Source of the DNA: an uncultured Fusobacteriaceae bacterium
GTDB taxonomy: Bacteria > Fusobacteriota > Fusobacteriia > Fusobacteriales > Fusobacteriaceae
Assembly (NCBI GenBank): GCA_947072715.1
Contig: CAMTJB010000019.1
Coordinates: forward strand, 1 to 10,214
DNA length: 10,214 nucleotides
Direction: 5' to 3'
Shown: one piece after another, positions 7,174 to 10,214 of the stretch
Numbering within the stretch: the stretch's first letter is position 1
How the letters are laid out: the number at the start of each line of letters is the position of its first letter
Made by a program: the position numbers and the translations under genes
Notes under the pieces: model-generated
What the model was told of the DNA's origin: nothing
The model's database searches: none
The model's input: only the letters and a program-made list of their open reading frames with translations

Positions 7174-7248
7174 GTGTTGTATAACAATAAAAACAGAAAA
7201 ATAAAAACATAGTGTTGCATATATGATAAAAAAGTAGTAATTTATAAT
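7174..7248 (+). promoter_or_regulatory. Control region of the maoC-bcd-etf operon
   Basis: A TATAAT (7243-7248) lies 41 nt before the maoC-type start. No good -35 exists at the correct distance (7220-7225 is TATATG), so an activator or an unusual promoter is possible. Two GTGTTG boxes, at 7174 and 7212, lie just upstream. The second covers the place where RNA polymerase would touch the -35. A small inverted repeat TTGT-ATA-ACAA is at 7177-7187. Nothing else gene-like was seen between 6994 and 7289. Confidence 0.4.
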
Positions 7249-7289
7249 GGTGATATTAAAATATAGTTGATTCTTTAGGAGGTTTTAAA

Positions 7290-7694
7290 ATGAAGTTTGC
7301 AGATTTAAAAGTTGGAATGACAGATTCGGTAGTTAAAATTATATCAGGAGAGGATATTGATAAGTTTGCTGATATTAGCTTAGATAGAAATCCTGTTCAC
7401 TTAGATGAAGAGTATGCAGCTAAAACAATGTTTAAGAAAAGAATTTCTCACGGGATATTAGTAAGTGGTCTGATTTCAGCAGTATTAGGAACTAAATTAC
7501 CTGGAGAAGGAGCTATTTATATGGGGCAAGAACTTAAGTTCATGGCACCAGTATATATTGGAGATACAATTACAGCAACTGTGGAAATAATTGAATTAGT
7601 TCCAGAAAAAAATAGAGTTATTTGTAGTACAATTTGTACAAATCAAGATGGAAAACAAGTTATTGTAGGAAAAGCTACATTATTACAAAAATAA
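7290..7694 (+). CDS. MaoC-family (R)-specific enoyl-CoA hydratase
   Basis: Hot-dog-fold enzyme that reversibly interconverts (R)-3-hydroxyacyl-CoA and trans-2-enoyl-CoA in the cytoplasm. At 134 residues it matches the short PhaJ-like single-domain form. The hydratase-2 motif is clear: D32-R-N34-P-V-H37-LDEEYAAKT followed by FKKRISHGILVSGL. D32 and H37 correspond to the catalytic Asp/His pair of this family. GQELKFMAPVYIGDTITATVEI is the conserved strand region of the hot-dog fold. AGGAGG at 7277-7282 is 7 nt upstream of the ATG. It heads an operon with acyl-CoA dehydrogenase and Etf genes, which points to crotonyl-CoA/(R)-3-hydroxybutyryl-CoA as the substrate pair. Some MaoC-like proteins hydrate other acyl-CoAs (for example in C5 dicarboxylate routes), so the exact substrate is inferred. 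Confidence 0.88.
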   Translation: MKFADLKVGMTDSVVKIISGEDIDKFADISLDRNPVHLDEEYAAKTMFKKRISHGILVSGLISAVLGTKLPGEGAIYMGQELKFMAPVYIGDTITATVEIIELVPEKNRVICSTICTNQDGKQVIVGKATLLQK

Positions 7695-7742
7695 AATCAT
7701 TAAAAGTTAACATTAAAAATAGATTAAAATTAGGAGGAAAAA

Positions 7743-8888
7743 ATGGATTTTATGTTAAACAAAACTCAGGAGCTATTTAAACAAATGATAACAACATTTG
7801 CAGAAAATGAAGTTAAACCTTTAGCTGCTGAGGTAGATGAAGAAGAGAGATTTCCAGTAGAAACTGTTGAAAAAATGGGGAAAGCTGGTATCCTAGGAAT
7901 TAATATTCCTACACAATACGGTGGAACAGGTGCAGATCAAATAATGTACACGACTGCAGTAGAAGAATTATCTAAAGTTTGTGGAACAACAGGTGTTATT
8001 TTATCGGCGCATGCGTCTTTAGGGGTTTCTCCTATATTAGAATTTGGAACTGAAGAGCAAAAACAAAAATATTTACCAAAAATGGCAACAGGGGAATGGC
8101 TAGGAGCTTTTGGACTTACAGAAGCTGGAGCAGGAACAGATGCGGCTGGACAACAAACAGTTGCAATTTTAGATGAAACTACAAATGAATGGATCTTAAA
8201 CGGTTCAAAAATATTTATAACAAATGCAGGATATGCACATGTATATATAGTAATGGCAATGACTGATAAATCTCAAGGATTAAAAGGAATATCAGCATTT
8301 ATAGTAGAAAAAGATACTCCAGGATTCTCAATCGGAAAAAAAGAGAAAAAATTAGGAATAAGAGGATCAGCAACTTGCGAATTAATATTTGAAGATTGTA
8401 GAATTCCAAAAGAAAACCTTTTAGGTGCAGTTGGAAGAGGATTTAAAATTGCTATGATGACTCTTGATGGAGGAAGAATAGGAATTGCAGCTCAAGCTTT
8501 AGGAATTGCAGAGGGAGCTTTAGAGGAAACAATTAAATATGTAAGCGAAAGAAAACAATTTGGAAAATCAATTGGAAAATTCCAAAACACTCAATTTCAA
8601 ATAGCTGATATGTATGCAAAAGTAGAAGCATCTAAGTTACTAGTGTTTAAAGCAGCTTGGAAGAAGCAAAATAAGCAATCATATTCTTTAGAAGCAGCTA
8701 CAGCTAAATTATTCGCAGCTGAAGCAGCAATGGAAGTTACAACAAAAGCTGTTCAACTTCATGGTGGATATGGATATACAAGAGAATATCCAGTTGAAAG
8801 AATGATGAGAGATGCTAAAATAACTGAAATTTATGAAGGAACTTCAGAAGTTCAAAGAATGGTTATTTCTGCAAACATAATGAAATAA
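7743..8888 (+). CDS. bcd: Acyl-CoA dehydrogenase, probably butyryl-CoA dehydrogenase
   Basis: FAD enzyme that in fermentative anaerobes reduces crotonyl-CoA to butyryl-CoA with electrons from EtfAB. The 381 residues cover the whole family: helical N-terminal domain (MLNKTQELFKQMITTFAENE onward), beta domain with the flavin/substrate signature GAFGLTEAGAGTDAAGQQT (from about 122), and the C-terminal helical domain with RKQFGKSIGKFQNTQFQIAD and QLHGGYGYTREYPVERMMRD. The catalytic base is E365 in EIYEGTSEVQ, at the short-chain/medium-chain position. The wording is close to clostridial butyryl-CoA dehydrogenases. AGGAGG sits 5 nt before the ATG. It follows the MaoC gene by 48 nt and precedes etfB by 51 nt with no terminator. 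The specific chain length is inferred from context and resemblance; another short-chain acyl-CoA dehydrogenase is possible. Confidence 0.9.
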   Translation: MDFMLNKTQELFKQMITTFAENEVKPLAAEVDEEERFPVETVEKMGKAGILGINIPTQYGGTGADQIMYTTAVEELSKVCGTTGVILSAHASLGVSPILEFGTEEQKQKYLPKMATGEWLGAFGLTEAGAGTDAAGQQTVAILDETTNEWILNGSKIFITNAGYAHVYIVMAMTDKSQGLKGISAFIVEKDTPGFSIGKKEKKLGIRGSATCELIFEDCRIPKENLLGAVGRGFKIAMMTLDGGRIGIAAQALGIAEGALEETIKYVSERKQFGKSIGKFQNTQFQIADMYAKVEASKLLVFKAAWKKQNKQSYSLEAATAKLFAAEAAMEVTTKAVQLHGGYGYTREYPVERMMRDAKITEIYEGTSEVQRMVISANIMK

Positions 8889-8939
8889 AAATAAAAGTAA
8901 AAAGAAAAACAACTCGAAGTTATTTAGGAGGATAAATAG

Positions 8940-9725
8940 ATGAACATTGTAGTATGTATAAAACAAGTTCCAGATACAACAGAAATCAGATTAGATCCAG
9001 TTACTGGAACATTAATCAGAGATGGAGTACCAAGCATAATAAATCCAGACGATAAAGGTGGATTAGAAGAGGCTTTAAAATTAAAAGAGCAATGTGGAGC
9101 TCATGTAACAGTTATCACAATGGGACCACCACAAGCTGATTTAGCTTTAAGAGAAGCTTTAGCTATGGGTGCAGACAGAGCAATTTTATTAACAGATAGA
9201 AAATTTGCTGGAGCAGATACTCTTGCAACATCTCATGCATTATCAGCAGCGATCAAAGAGTTAGAATTTGATTTAGTAATAGCTGGAAGACAAGCAATAG
9301 ATGGAGATACTGCACAAGTAGGTCCTCAAATTGCTGAATTCTTAGGATTACCTCAAGTTTCTTACGCAAAAGAGATTCAATTTGATGGTAAAAATACTTT
9401 AAAAGTAAAAAGAGTTATAGAAGATGGATACTACTTATTAGAAGTTCAAACTCCTGCTCTTTTAACTGTATTAGCTGAAGCTAACAAGCCAAGATATATG
9501 CATGTTGGTGGAATAGTTCAAGCTTTCAGTAAAGAAGTTGAAATTTGGGATACAACAAAAATAACAGTTGATGAAGCTAAATTAGGATTAAAAGGGTCTC
9601 CAACAAAAGTTAAGAAGTCATTTACTAAAGGTGCTAAGCAAGCTGGAAAATTACATGAACCTCAAGATGCTAAAGAAGCTGCAAGATTAATAGTAGACAA
9701 ATTAAAAGAGAAGTTTATTATTTAA
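8940..9725 (+). CDS. etfB: Electron transfer flavoprotein beta subunit
   Basis: Beta subunit of the EtfAB heterodimer, which passes electrons to or from the acyl-CoA dehydrogenase encoded just upstream. The 261-residue length is normal. Family signatures are MNIVVCIKQVPDTTEIRLDP at the start, GVPSIINPDDKGGLEEALKLKE, TMGPPQADLALREALAMGAD, and the nucleotide-binding segment GRQAIDGDTAQVGPQIAE (from G116). The C-terminal arm with AARLIVDKLKEKFII would embrace the alpha subunit. In clostridia, Etf partners of Bcd carry a second FAD and bifurcate electrons from NADH to crotonyl-CoA and ferredoxin. The gene order here fits that role, but bifurcation is inferred and not proved by sequence reading alone. 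AGGAGG is 8 nt before the ATG, and etfA follows after 28 nt. Confidence 0.93.
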   Translation: MNIVVCIKQVPDTTEIRLDPVTGTLIRDGVPSIINPDDKGGLEEALKLKEQCGAHVTVITMGPPQADLALREALAMGADRAILLTDRKFAGADTLATSHALSAAIKELEFDLVIAGRQAIDGDTAQVGPQIAEFLGLPQVSYAKEIQFDGKNTLKVKRVIEDGYYLLEVQTPALLTVLAEANKPRYMHVGGIVQAFSKEVEIWDTTKITVDEAKLGLKGSPTKVKKSFTKGAKQAGKLHEPQDAKEAARLIVDKLKEKFII

Positions 9726-9753
9726 AAATCTAAAGAATAGGGAGAAGAAAACT

Positions 9754-10214
9754 ATGAATTTAAATGATTATAGAGGAGTATTTGTTTTTGCTGAACAAAG
9801 AAATGGGAAAATAGAAAACGTTGCATTAGAATTAATAGGAAAGGCAACACAATTAGCTACAACATTAGAGGAGAAAGTAACAGCAATACTTTTAGGAGAT
9901 AACATATCAGCTTTAGCTACAGAATTAGTTGAAAATGGAGCTGATAGAGTTCTAGTTGTAGATAAGCCAGAGCTTAAAAATTATGATACTGAAGCTTATA
10001 CACAAGCTATATCAGCTATCATTAATCAATATAAGCCAGAAGTTTTATTAATTGGTGCAACAACAATTGGAAGAGATTTAGGGCCAAGAATTTCTGGAAG
10101 AGTAGAAACAGGATTAACAGCAGATTGTACATCTCTAGAAGTTGGAGAAAATAGAGAGCTATTAATGACTAGACCAGCTTTTGGTGGAAATTTAATGGCT
10201 ACAATTATTTGTCC
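9754..10214 (+). CDS. etfA: Electron transfer flavoprotein alpha subunit, 3'-truncated by the window edge
   Basis: The ATG at 9754 is preceded by GGAG at 9741-9744, and the frame stays open to the last base, giving 153 full codons. The N-terminus MNLNDYRGVFVFAEQRNGKI, then ELVENGADRVLVVD, the region PEVLLIGATTIGRDLGPRISGR, and GLTADCTSLEV are classic EtfA domain I. The C-terminal FAD-binding domain, needed to judge its flavin content, lies beyond the window. It forms the EtfAB complex with the upstream etfB product and completes the Bcd electron supply. Identity is secure. Whether further genes of the operon follow cannot be seen. Confidence 0.93.
   Translation, partial: MNLNDYRGVFVFAEQRNGKIENVALELIGKATQLATTLEEKVTAILLGDNISALATELVENGADRVLVVDKPELKNYDTEAYTQAISAIINQYKPEVLLIGATTIGRDLGPRISGRVETGLTADCTSLEVGENRELLMTRPAFGGNLMATIIC

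Noticed and set aside
7177..7187. Possible Rex (NADH sensor) site TTGTATAACAA upstream of the maoC operon
   Set aside because: Rex sites known to me are about 18 bp with TTGTTAA-type halves. This repeat is only 11 bp with a 3-nt centre, so the resemblance is insufficient.
1..10214. Mobile elements, CRISPR arrays, tRNA or rRNA genes
   Set aside because: I looked for transposase motifs, regularly spaced repeats and tRNA-like cloverleaf/TTCRA signatures and saw none. Gene content and composition are even across the window.

Overview
The window looks like chromosomal DNA of a low-GC, fermentative anaerobe. It is strongly A+T-rich, arginine is almost always AGA, and Shine-Dalgarno sites are AGGAGG or AAGGGG. 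The dTMP kinase, fused CoA-transferase and butyryl-CoA dehydrogenase/Etf genes together suggest Fusobacteriota (Fusobacterium, Ilyobacter, Cetobacterium type). A clostridial Firmicute is the main alternative. This is inferred from protein resemblance and base composition, not from a database search.

Layout. (1) 1-2370, + strand: housekeeping genes. These are the 3' part of a thymidylate kinase gene (tmk), an rseP-type site-2 protease with a GTG start, and a tcdA-type tRNA t6A dehydratase only 2 nt behind rseP. (2) 2390-2447: a long hairpin with T-tracts on both sides, acting as a bidirectional terminator between convergent genes. (3) 2459-3592, - strand: an unusual regulator made of two complete TetR units in one chain. 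(4) 3593-3980: a 388-nt divergent control region with promoter-like elements for both genes, a palindrome at the regulator's predicted start site, an unexplained terminator-like hairpin and two GTGTT boxes. (5) 3981-6993, + strand: a fused acyl-CoA:carboxylate CoA-transferase and a GntP-type permease. (6) 6994-7289: a perfect 13-bp hairpin, then a second control region with two more GTGTT boxes and a TATAAT -10. (7) 7290-10214, + strand: a MaoC-type (R-specific) enoyl-CoA hydratase, an acyl-CoA (butyryl-CoA) dehydrogenase, etfB, and the 5' part of etfA, which runs off the window.

How the genes fit together (inference). Regions 3-7 read as one catabolic locus. The permease would import a short-chain hydroxy acid such as (R)-3-hydroxybutyrate, and the CoA-transferase would activate it. 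The MaoC hydratase would dehydrate (R)-3-hydroxybutyryl-CoA to crotonyl-CoA, and Bcd with EtfAB would reduce this to butyryl-CoA. The CoA-transferase could then release butyrate while activating the next substrate. No thiolase, 3-hydroxyacyl-CoA dehydrogenase or crotonase is present in the window, which fits a short route that enters at the 3-hydroxybutyrate level. The tandem TetR protein is the natural candidate regulator, and the repeated GTGTT boxes before both transcription units are candidate shared sites.
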